From NCBI GenBank assembly GCA_964036665.1, contig OZ038527.1, positions 186,001 through 250,000 on the forward strand: a DNA stretch of 64,000 nt. Reading direction: 5' to 3'. The first letter of the stretch is position 1; every line of letters begins with the position of its first letter. The DNA comes from Gordius sp. MW1 (taxonomy: Eukaryota; Nematomorpha; Gordioida; Gordea; Gordiidae). The position numbers were made by a program, and so were the translations under genes. Below, in pieces: positions 21,601-31,691 of this stretch. The notes below the pieces were generated by a model. That model was not told the origin of the DNA and did no database searches. It saw only the letters and a list, made by a program, of their open reading frames with translations.

Positions 21601-24374
21601 GGTTTTTAGTAACTTTTCAATGAGTTTAACGGGAAAATCTCTAATCCCCTAACGCTTTGCAGATTGAATATTCGAAAAAAGGGAAAATATTTTATAAATT
21701 ATTTGGGTAAAAGAAATAATATTATACAAAAAACGATCAATTAACCTAAATTATAAGGCAAATAGGATGATAGCTTAAATATATACTAGATGGGTCAATG
21801 TTTACATACCACCAACCAGTTACCGGGGTCCCTCTCTCTCTCTGTTTTAAATGTCATTTTGCCACTTTTACTACTAAGTATCTCACGCAAAGGGCCAAAT
21901 GTGAGAGACTAATAATGCCACCATTAAAGTCCAAATACCTCTTTTACCTTCCAAACGACACATTTTACTCCACTAACCTTAGTTTGAACAACAAGGTATA
22001 GATAATGTCGATAGTTAATTCAATAATATTAAAAAAAACCATTACTTTAAATTAAAATTTATTATTGGATTACCTCTTCAACCAATTTATAAATGACGGG
22101 CGATGAGTCGGAGTTCACACTAGAAGCTTCCGTTGTAGGACCAGACAACTTTTCATCCTTCTTGCAATTAAATTCGACCGTTTGCTCCACCTATTAACAG
22201 CAAGATAATCGGAATTACTAAATATCATCTATTAAGATTAATATTGTGATTACGCCTGTGGGAAATATTCGAGATTCGATTCGAGATTCCCTTATGTGTA
22301 AGTTCGAATCGAATATTCGCTGCTAGGATTCGAAAATCCGAATCGAATCCCTAAAAAATCGAACTTTTTTTAAGTTTTATTTAAATAGAGGACACTCAAA
22401 TATTTAGCTGTTTTTATCTTACCGTATATTATTTATTTTCCTGCGACAATTTAAAAAAGTTTAATTAAAAAATGTTTAAATTCACATATGGGGAACGTGG
22501 ATCACATTAAATTAAATTAAGGACTTTGATAAAAATTGCAAGACAGCCCATATCTATTTCACAATTAAAGGCGATTTGTAAAAATTTTTGGCCCACCAGT
22601 TAACTACGTAAAAGCAAAACTTGATATAGTAGTCGGTTCTTGATTTTTTTACACGTATCGCCATAGTTTTTGTTCGCCTTTAATATTATTATTTTCAATG
22701 TGTTTTTTTAAATATCTTTCAAAAATTTTTCAAATGTATATGCAAATTAAAAACAGTAGTTTATTTAAAAATAAAACAATTTAGTATCGAATCGATTTCA
22801 AATCCTTAATTTTTTTTCGAATCGAATTCGAATCTGGATTTCAATATTCGACGAATCTCGAATCGAATATTTTTTTTTAAAAAATTTGAATCCGAATCGG
22901 ATACCAAAAATATTCGATTCGAAATGCACAGGCGTAATTGTGATTGTGAAGGATTTGTGAATTATGATAATTTCAAATCATTTCTAAAAGATAAAAAATT
23001 GATTCCTATTGTTTGTAGTTGCAAGCAATTTAATGTTACATTCAAAATAGTGTCACCGTATTTTATAATCATAAACGTCTCATAACTGATGAAATAGTTT
23101 GTGCGGTCAAACTATGACAAAAATGGCTTGAGGCAGTTTCCCAAATGAGTAGTAACGGACAGTTACTACTCAAAAATGAGTGATAGATTACTGTGTCGAA
23201 TTTGCTCAGTTAGATATCAAAATACTCGTTATTAATTCAATAATCTTGAATTATTTGTTTAGTCTTTCGCTCATATGTCTTGATTATAGTGTTGTTCAGT
23301 TATTTTTTATATTGTTTCAAGTTGCTTTACAGTATAATCAAAATGAAAATGTGTACTACATTCGAAACTCTAAGACGTAATGTGAGCTAAAGCCGGTCAC
23401 CCGGTCTTAACAGTATCCTACCAAAGCATGGGCGTAGCCAGGTTCTAAATTGGAGGTGGAGCGAAAAAAGTTCCATTAGGGGGGGGGGGGTAATTTTTTT
23501 AATTTTAAGGGTTCTTGCATTGTATAATTTTGTTTTGTCAGTTAAGGGGGGGGGGGGGGGGAGTACGCCCATGTACCAAAATAAACATTTTAGTTAAAAA
23601 GTAAATAAATTTTCTTAAAACCACTTCCTATTTAGAGGTTATTTTTAATTTTTTCTGATTTATGTTAATAAAATTAATAAACGCTAAAATAAGCATATTG
23701 CTTTTAAAGCTATACACTTTGCATTTAAATTAAACATTTAAATAAATCCAAAACGATGTATTAAACACTTGGAAAATTATATCGATGTGCATCAATATTG
23801 GCAAAATAGATATCAAATACGTTAGGAGGCCGGCGAGGTGCGCTAAATTTAGAATACATTCAGTGGATAGATTTTGGGCAAATATTTATTTTAAATTTTA
23901 CCAGCCACGCATTTCTTTATATAAACTATTAATTATAATATTAAAATTAATATCTGGCACCAATATCCTTTTGGTATATCCAATTTCAATTATAAATCAA
24001 TATAGGACTACCGATGAGTTATGGAATAGTAAAGCTTTAAAAAAACAATTTTTTTTCGAATATTTTTTTAATTATAAAAACTTAATTTTCATAACAAACA
24101 TAGAAATTATAGGGTAATATATTAATCATGATAAACTTGAATGGTTTTGGTGTTGATAATGGACCATATGATGTGATTGATTTCACATACATCATTTGCT
24201 ATTTCATCACCAAACTTCTGATCGGAAGCGCAATGCATGACGATTAAGTATTTGTAAAAAGATTGTGGTAGCTCCTCCTCCTCACCACATTGAATCCCTT
24301 GATCATCTACATCTTCGAATGAAGTTTCAACCTGTTCCCCCATAACAAATTGATCAGATGGTAAAGGATCGTAC
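9617..24374 (-). CDS. ESRP1: Fusilli/ESRP: RRM-containing epithelial splicing regulator (14 exons, 5' end not included)
   Basis: Exons, high to low: 24137-24374, 22074-22190, 18613-18925, 18441-18500, 18328-18382, 18059-18172, 17725-17900, 17550-17644, 17134-17388, 12589-13103, 11716-12085, 11296-11527, 10810-11228, 9617-9886. All boundaries are GT-AG and every phase joins, giving 1075 residues plus an upstream partial codon. Residue numbers are counted from the first complete codon. About 1-260 is the ESRP amino-terminal domain ([29 protein letters not shown]). RRM1 is about 272-350 ([25 protein letters not shown]), RRM2 about 372-470 ([25 protein letters not shown]), RRM3 about 730-815 ([24 protein letters not shown]) and a weak fourth about 961-1040. 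A Gly/Pro-rich linker separates RRM2 and RRM3. The family acts in the nucleus on alternative exons. At least five transposon insertions sit in its introns. Confidence 0.94.
10034..10714. mobile_element. Non-autonomous hAT element with GCCCGG-rich ends, last ESRP intron
   Basis: 681-bp insert with near-identical 8-bp flanks gttacaaa (10026-10033) and attacaaa (10715-10722). The ends are tagagccaggcg on the left and, on the opposite strand, taaagccctgcg. Repeated cccgagcccggcccg motifs in both orientations occupy about 100 bp at each end; the middle is AT-rich and non-coding. It resembles the element at 29180-31683 in layout. Confidence 0.7.
13104..17133. other. Large ESRP intron, mostly without recognisable features
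   Basis: Intron 9 of ESRP (minus strand), between the RRM2 exon and the linker exon. It contains the GAGACGAG-rich element at about 13650-15270, poly-C and poly-G tracts near 15560 and 16346, and a weak inverted pair tgccgaatt/aattcggca (about 16203 and 16383) that may be a decayed MITE. No further exon was found. Confidence 0.5.
13650..15270. mobile_element. Probable non-autonomous DNA element with GTCTCG/CGAGAC terminal arrays
   Basis: Arrays of gtctcg and cgagac fill 13675-13795 and 15210-15262 in opposing orientation, enclosing about 1.4 kb of AT-rich non-coding DNA. The layout matches the two better-bounded hAT-like elements with other motifs (10034-10714 and 22251-22936). Candidate flanks actcttgt and actcttag match at only 6 of 8 positions, so the ends are approximate. 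Confidence 0.5.
19030..20866 (+). pseudogene. Decayed non-LTR retrotransposon: reverse transcriptase and C-terminal zinc-knuckle/endonuclease part
   Basis: Read across three frames: [15 protein letters not shown] and [13 protein letters not shown] (about 19110-19190), then [13 protein letters not shown] and catalytic-type YLDD (19166-19576), then a long second frame ending in [18 protein letters not shown] (19602-20290), then [13 protein letters not shown] and [13 protein letters not shown] in the first frame again (20387-20520). The last two blocks resemble the Cys/His motif and PD-(D/E)XK-like endonuclease of LINEs that lack an AP endonuclease; this class assignment is an inference. A final frame ends at about 20765 and an A-rich stretch lies near 20857. 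It sits in an ESRP intron, antisense to the gene. 5' truncated, multiple frameshifts. Confidence 0.75.
21323..21365. promoter_or_regulatory. Cluster of four CACGTG E-boxes in an ESRP intron
   Basis: CACGTG occurs at 21323-21328, 21341-21346, 21353-21358 and 21360-21365, four perfect palindromic E-boxes in 43 bp of otherwise AT-rich intron. CACGTG is the core site of Myc/Max, USF and CLOCK-type bHLH factors. Enhancer function is inferred only from the clustering. Confidence 0.5.
22251..22936. mobile_element. hAT-like MITE with ATTCGA terminal arrays and perfect 8-bp TSD
   Basis: 686-bp element with ends tacgcctgtg and cacaggcgta, flanked by exact duplications attgtgat at 22243-22250 and 22937-22944. 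Subterminal arrays of ttcgaatc/gattcgaa occupy about 22265-22360 and 22785-22925. The interior is AT-rich with no ORF. It lies in the ESRP intron between the 22074-22190 and 24137-24374 exons. Confidence 0.85.
23427..23573. mobile_element. hAT MITE, catgggcgtagccagg family
   Basis: 147 bp, with ends catgggcgta and tacgcccatg forming a perfect 10-bp inverted repeat. Flanks taccaaag (23419-23426) and taccaaaa (23574-23581) match at 7 of 8. Two long G runs lie inside. Non-coding, intronic to ESRP. Confidence 0.8.
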
Positions 24375-25750
24375 CTGTGGAATAAATAGTTTCACTTCTT
24401 GAATAATTAGCAATCAATAATGTTTATTTAATAAAGTGGAATTGCAACGATTGCAATGAAACATGTGTAAGGGAAGGGGTTGTGTTATTATATTTTCCCC
24501 CTGATATTAATTACCTGCAAATTATGAGACAAAGTTGTAGATCAGCGATAAAAATGATAGATTTTAGGATGAATGGAATAATGATTTTAAATAAATATAA
24601 ATTAATTAATTTGATCGAGGGAAATGTGTTTGCAAAGGCGCGCAACCTATTCGGGTCGACGTGGGTGTACGCTAAACGAGGAGAGCAGGCAGGGTGAAAT
24701 GGTTTGATCGTTCGTTTTCGCTTATTTATTTACTCCTTTCCAATGACGTATATTTATATTATTTACATTTACAGATAATAAATAGTAGATAGATAGGTGG
24801 TCCCTTATTTTTTGGCTATTTGCAATATTAATTTTAATAATAGCAGCCTCGTGTATAAATTCTTATAAATTCACCACTTCATCGATGTAACAACATTATG
24901 ATAACTTTAAAAAGGGAAAGGGATGGGTTTTATAGGTGATATAATTTAAGCATCATTAAGGGAAACAAAAGGAACTCCTCTTTAGACGACGATATTTGAC
25001 ATCGTAAAGGGAGTAATTAATGTCATCAACCTGGGATCATCTGCTAAAAGTGTCATCCTCCTTCCATATTAATTAACACTATAATTAAGGCGGCCCCCCC
25101 CATCAATTAGACTGGCATCTTCTCTCTTTAATATCATCTATCAATTACTCCGATTCACTTTGTCTTAGCCTCCGATTTGAGCCCAACTTTATATGGGCAA
25201 GCAGCTTGCTTGACCACACCCGAGCGAGATCTTAATTGTGAGTAATGCCAACATCGAGGTTCTGTCCCCATTTAAGTCAGCTTTATCATAGAATCCATCG
25301 TGTTGATGAGACAGGGAGGGCGCAGGCAAAATGAACCCCCTAGGTTTTATTTTAAAATTGAACCTTTATAAGGGGATCCAATTCGATTTTAAGATCTTAC
25401 ATAGATCGTATCGATAATTTTTATTTTTATATGTCCTGGATGTGAAAGTCTTCCTTAATGGTTGTTGTAATATGCACTTTTTTAATATGAAACAATGTTG
25501 ATGCTTTTAGTTGAAAAAACCTCTGCGTTTACACAATGTTAAATTTTACTGTTTTTATAAACTGTTTTTCTAAATCAGGGATCTCTTTAGATTAACACAA
25601 TTCATTACACTTCCATAGATAAATAAAATATAGGTTTGCGTATCATAAAAGACGTCCATCAAGCTACTATGATGTGCAACCGAATGTTTTGAAATACCTT
25701 AAGCCAAAAATATCACTATTAACATGTAGGTAAACTCTTTTTAAACCTAC

Positions 25751-26025
25751 CATTGGCCGAGGGAGGTAGGGAGGGAGGGAGGGAGGGAGGGAGTGATTTT
25801 CGGGTTAGAACCCCTCCGATGATTTTCAATTTATATAATTTTTATATTGTATATTTAATAAAAATAAATATTTGTTGAAATGTTGCTTTTAGTATTTTAT
25901 ATACGATATTGTCATTTTAAACTTTAAAAAAAAACATTTTACCCCCAAAAAATAGTTGCAAAAAAAATTTCACCCTGAAAATCTTATAACCCCCCCCCCT
26001 TGAGGAAATACTAGTTACGCCTATG
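25751..26025. mobile_element. hAT MITE with perfect 8-bp TSD and a (GGGA)n tract
   Basis: 275-bp element starting cattggccga and ending acgcctatg, flanked by identical aaacctac at 25743-25750 and 26026-26033. A (GGGA)n run lies near the left end and a poly-C run near the right end. Related by its ends to the catgggcgtagcc family. Confidence 0.75.
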
Positions 26026-27699
26026 AAACCTACAGCAGATAATTTTCATCTCCGACTAAAGAATCTCAGAATTTTTCTGGTTTTTAAGTTGAAATCATTA
26101 CAACTAGTATTTAATTAATAATCAATTTTATTCCAAACCTAGATGAAAATTGAAAAACATTTAATGATTATGTGATCAGACATTATATATAGGCCCAAAA
26201 ATGGTCCATGAAAGAGCTCGATTTTCTGCGCTTCAACGATGCATTATATTGCACCATGATATACATCATGTATGCATTTAACTAATTCATGTAGCATTAA
26301 ACTAATTCTTTATGTATTAATATATAAATGCAAGAATTAGTAATATTTAGAAAACTGAAAAGGATTGAACAACCACTTTTTCCCTCATCACCAACTGATA
26401 GCTAATCATTGGAGGAGGGGGTGGGACATAGCCTGTCAAATCAAGATTAAATGGTGTGGGGGTGTAAATGAATTGGAATAAGGGATTTTAAAATAGGCTG
26501 CGCACGGAGCATTATTTGCTTATCAAATATTTATTCAGCCAATTCAAACTTCCTGTGTCCCTAATCTACTTTTAAATCCCCTTTATAACAGATAAATGAC
26601 CTTTGTCTTAAATTAGTATTATATATCTATTGACTTCGGTGATACACCTAAACATAATTGCCCTCAACTCCATTACAATACCAAGATCTAGTGTGAAGAC
26701 AAGAGAAACATTTAATCTAATGACTAGAATATTAATAAAATTAAATATAATAATTCATGATATTAATTCACATATGCTACATGGAAATTGGAATGCTCTA
26801 TATGCACAAAACTCCGAATTGAGATAATTGAGTTCAAAATTTGAAATGCTATAAAATCTAATTTTATTATTCATATGAAATTAAGTTTGATTAGCATCTG
26901 TAATATTTTAGCAAAAGAAGTGGGGTTTTTGTAAATATAAAGAATTTTTTGAATTTCAAGTAGAGCTACAGCTAGGTTATAAATTTTTTGCGATTTTATT
27001 GAGCTACTTTGCTTTATCTGCATTTTTAACAGCAATTATGCTTTTGTAGACATAAAGATATATTTATGACTTATAACTATAACAAAAAAAAATAAATATG
27101 AGATTATTAAACAAGTGATTTTTTATAACTACTATGTTCCTCCAATAATTTAAATTTTTTAATATTATAAACAATTTTATTGTAAATTAGGGCGGTGTAC
27201 TCGGTTAAATTAATCGAAACTAAAAATTATTATTCTTTAAAATATCTTTGCGGGGATAAAAGGATATAATTAAAGTCAAAAGCAATTACCGGGGCCAATT
27301 TGTAACAAGTTAAGTATACTATTTACGACAAATACCATTATTAAAATTTATTAATTATAGAGTAAATGATATATACAAAATAATATCAAACAGAAGTACA
27401 ATAAATTTTATTTATTTTTAAAACAAATAGCTCCTGTGAATTTTTATGTAATAATAATTAATTTTGGTATAAGCTTTAATATTCTATTTTAAAAATTTAT
27501 TTTTTCTTTTCCTCTCTCTCGCATACGTTTTCTTTTTTAGCCATAACAATAAATTAATAATATCTTGAGCGATAATTTACAAAGCTTACAATTTTATTAA
27601 TTGTTAGTCCTAATCATTGAATTTACAAATTGTGCCCATTGGATTTTTTGATTGCAACCATCATGATTTCTTGATTTATTACCTTAAAACTTGTGTAAT

Positions 27700-28010
27700 A
27701 GTTAGTTCTTATTTTATCATTGTTTGACATGGCACAGTTAAATGATTGTAGGGACATTATGCGAAATATAATTTGAAAGCAGACGATTTATTCAGGTGTT
27801 AAAAGCGTTTGGGATTGCGTAATGCAGATAGAGCAAAACAATTCTAAAAGAATTAAAATTCGCAAATTGTGCAAAATATCAGTCTTAATAGCGAAGCCAA
27901 AAATTTTCACATTTTTTTAAAGTTTATGATAAAATATATAAAAATTACCGAATAGCACTTACCTTAAAATTTTCATAAATTGCATATGGAGCATTCCAAT
28001 TCTCAGGTAG
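27700..28010. repeat. Dispersed repeat, copy A
   Basis: This segment resembles the reverse complement of about 57950-58285. Shared landmarks, in order, are the cagacgattta block, tagcgaagccaaaaa, accgaatagcac and ggagca(c)tccaattctcaggta. No ORF is preserved in either copy. The family is unidentified. Confidence 0.6.
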
Positions 28011-29171
28011 CGTATATATCCTTTATATGAATTTTTAAATGATTGAATGGAGGATCTTGGCATGTAACTTAAAAGAAGTACAACTAAAAACGCTTGTTTA
28101 CATAAACTGTGGCCACTTGCAAACCTGTTATGTAACTTATAAATTTGGACGCCTTCTTATATCATCATAAAAAATGAGCGTTCACTTTATTTAATTTAAA
28201 TAAAAACAGATTCATAGTTGTCAGGATTACTTCCTGGTTACATTTTTGCAAATAATTCTTCAAATCAATACTTGAAAAAATTTATTTTTTTAATTTTAAT
28301 TCTATTTAAACAAGTCCATCGTTTTTAAACGAATTTAAAAAATAAGAAAAACAATGAGTTCGCTATAAAGTTCAAATAAGCAAGCTGAACAAATTTCACT
28401 AATCCTTTTCCCTATTCAAAAATATTTAAAGGTTGTAATCTATATAAACTACTTTCACGCAAGGTAAAATAAAAATGGTTCAATCTCGTCGTTCCTTATA
28501 GATCCAAATATAAATTAAATACCTTTTTCAAAATTATTTGTCTCTTGTTTATTTATATTTTATTGGTTAACACAAATTTTAGTAGGTATAAAATATATTT
28601 TTAAATAGAATATTAAATCGGTTGTGGCAATTATTCATTTATTTTTGGTGGCTAATTAAAATTTAACATATTTTACATTTTTACCCAAATTAACTTTTTA
28701 TTATTTGAATTTTAAAATAAATTAAAAATTAAAAATAGTATAACAAAAAATTATGAGCATTTGTGATATTTACGGCAAGTCAACATTATTAATTTTTTTA
28801 AACGGTCTTACACTACTCCCTGAATGAATATGCCTAGGGTTTATTAATAATGCAAGGAATTATTCAAAAAAATATTTTTATTTTGGATATTTAATTTAGG
28901 TGGGGTATATATAATAGTCATATGTTTTTTAGAATGACTGAGCTGAGGTGGGAGGGATGGATGATTAATTGACAGGTGTGTGTAAAATGTATACGAAATT
29001 GCAGGAAGGTAATTAATTAAAAATTAAGACAACTAACCCAGTTTATACTTGAATACCATTTTTTTGTCTTAAACTAACTTGACATACTAGTAAATATGCT
29101 TATATAACACCGCTTTGATCAAGTCAAAAGTATACAAATTTGCATTAATCAAACAATTCCAATGAAGTTAA

Positions 29172-31691
29172 GTGGGTACTAGAGACCTGCACGGCCCGGC
29201 CCGCGGGCCGGGCTTTAGGTTTAAAAAAAATAAACGGGCCGGGCCTGGACGGGCCATTTCCTAACGGGCTCGGGCCGGGCCTAGATTAAACTGAGGCCCG
29301 CTAAAAGCCCGTTGCAAAATAGTTTAGGTTTTTATTATACTAGAAATATAAAGTAAAAACAAAGATGTGTTAAACTTTTTATTAATTTTAATTGATTTTT
29401 GCCTAATTGACAATGAAAATAATAAATTTCCTTCTTTTTTCATTCAATTACAAAAATACCGCGCAATTCAAATAATAAGTTTTCATTAACTACTATATAC
29501 AGGAATAAACTACATTATCCTTCTAGTCACAAACTTAAGAGTAAGTTAATAAAATTTTAAGATTAATATTTTAAATATTCTCATTATAAAACTTTGTTAT
29601 ATAACTACTTGAGATTTTCACTCTATAACAAAATTTTATGTTTTAATTAAATAATTGTTTTAGAAATAGTATATAACATATTAGCATGTCGGAAGAATTA
29701 ATAATGGCTGATAAAAGAACTTATAATTATCTCAAAATAAAATTAAACCAGAACTTGAAGAGAGAAGTGTGGAAAAGGTTGATACTGGATGAAAATGACC
29801 CAAGCTAGTTTTTGCATCTGCAAAAAGTATTCCTACAAACCATCTGATGGAACATCCCATCTTAAAAGACATAAATGTGCTAGCAATAAGTCTATAACGA
29901 TGAATCAATTTGTTACTGTGATGGATAAAAAAAAGCAAAAACTCCTAAAAAATAAAATAATAGATGAGGCAATTAAATTTTGTGTTAAAGATTTATGACC
30001 CTTTGAAGCTTTAGCCAAAGAAGGATTTAAAATTTTTTGCCAATTTCTGATGGATATTGTTTCAATAGTTGGACAAGTAAAGATAGAGGACATCCAACTA
30101 CTGTAGCCAGGCATGTCAAGCACTCTGCCATTGCTGTAAGAAAGCTAATTTTACCAGAAGTAATATCATATGTAAAAAGGGGATTGTGTTCGGCAACCAC
30201 AGACATGTGGACAGATGACTATACCAAGAATTCTTATATAACATTAAGTATACACTACATTAATGATAAACTTGTTTAAAGGATATTGTTCACACTTCAC
30301 AGCACAATTCCCACATGAAAAAAAAATGCAGAAAATATTAAAAGTGAAATCCTAAATAAATTAACATCATTCGGATTATCTCTAAATGATATTTTTAAAA
30401 TTGCATTTGTTTCAGGTCAAGGGGCCAATATCATAAAAGCTCTACAAAATTATAGACGACTGGATTGTAAGGCTCACCAGATAGATAACATCATTAAAGG
30501 GGCTTTTAATGTATTATTTTTGGGGGAAAATGCTCCAGATGGGCTGAACGTATAATAATAAATGACACTAAAACTCTTGTACGGTACTTTAAACAAAGTG
30601 GCTTAAGTAGAAATCTAAGCCATTGTTTATATCAAGATGTAGCTGTTAGGTGGAATTCTAAATTGAATCTTTTGGAAAGTGTTAATAATGTGTTAGATGA
30701 AATTGAAGAGATTTTAACAAAAAGGAATGAAACCTTTAAGTTGGTTAATATAAACAAACTTTTGCTAAAATTTACTATTGAGTTATTTGGGTCATTTAAA
30801 GGAGCAAGCACACAAATATAGGCGGACTCAAAATCCACTATGCCTTATGTATTTTTATGGAAATTGAAAATAATTAATATGATGGAAAATGATGGAATTT
30901 CTGACAATCAAATTAGAAATATCAAAAATAAAATTAAAGAATTGATTAATCAAAAATATACCATCCATTCCTTGCATAGAGGCTACGGCGCTTCACCCCA
31001 AATTTAAACACATGGAAATGGCTAGAATACTCAAGAGAAAAGGGAGACTTATGAAGAAATAAAAAGTCTTATAGGTCGCGATGATTTTACTCAATCAGAA
31101 AATGACAAAAGTATGTCTCAAGGTAAGATTTTAAATTTTAAGACAAAATTTGAGTAATATTTTTGCTAAAAAATCTAAATGCGTATTTTTGGAATGGGAG
31201 AATAATGAAAGCATACCTTCATCGATGAATTTAATCAATGTCTTGAGGAATATGTAGATCCTGAATGTTTTGATCTTATAAAATGGTGGATGGCCAAAGA
31301 AGCGAAGTAATGTTATTAATATGAATTCAACCTTAAATTAGGTATCCAAAACTTTCTCATTTGGCATATAAAGTTTTATGTATTCCTGCCACAAGTGCCA
31401 CTAGTGAAAGAAAATTTTCAACTGCAGGTCGATTAATTGAAAAAAGAAGAACTCGCTTGAGACCGGAAATAATATGATTTATTATTTTTACATGATTATT
31501 ATTAACATTTGTAATATATCGTTCGATATATTGATTAAATATTTTAATAAAAAAAAATTAAAATCCAACAGAAATTAGCAAACTAAAAATTTTTGTGCAA
31601 TTAAAGAGCGGGCCGGGCCCGGGCTTTTTAATTTTTATAACGGGCGGGCCGACTGACCTAAGCAGGCCCGTTGCAGGTCTCTAATGGGTAC
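29172..31691 (+). mobile_element. hAT transposon relic with BED and hATC remnants, plus TSDs
   Basis: The element at 29180-31683 (2504 bp) has inverted ends tagagacctgca(c/a) and GGGCCGGGC-rich subterminal blocks. The flanks gtgggtac (29172-29179) and atgggtac (31684-31691) match at 7 of 8, an aged 8-bp hAT duplication. It carries a broken transposase in the plus orientation. The element at 56252-57142 shares the same ends. Confidence 0.88.
29685..31479 (+). pseudogene. hAT transposase, broken (BED finger to hATC domain)
   Basis: Starts near an ATG at 29685. A BED-type finger is readable (SFCICKKYSY, TSHLKRHKC, about 29800-29890). The RNase H-like core is recognisable as TTDMWTDDYTKNSYITLSIHY (about 30195-30260), and the hATC dimerisation segment as LCIPATSATSERKFSTAG at 31343-31479. 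At least three frameshifts and several stops separate the blocks, so no functional protein is expected. Confidence 0.85.

Larger units (their letters stand above)
24375..29171. other. AT-rich stretch, probably the first ESRP intron
   Basis: No exon, RNA gene or domain was recognised. It holds one MITE (25751-26025) and a dispersed-repeat copy (about 27700-28010). A less AT-rich, low-repeat block at about 24950-25340 could be regulatory, but nothing specific supports that. If the candidate exon at 32747-32817 is right, this is intronic; otherwise it is ESRP 5' flank. Confidence 0.35.

Noticed and set aside
23785..24117. 110-codon plus-strand ORF
   Set aside because: AT-rich chance frame inside an ESRP intron with no domain resemblance.
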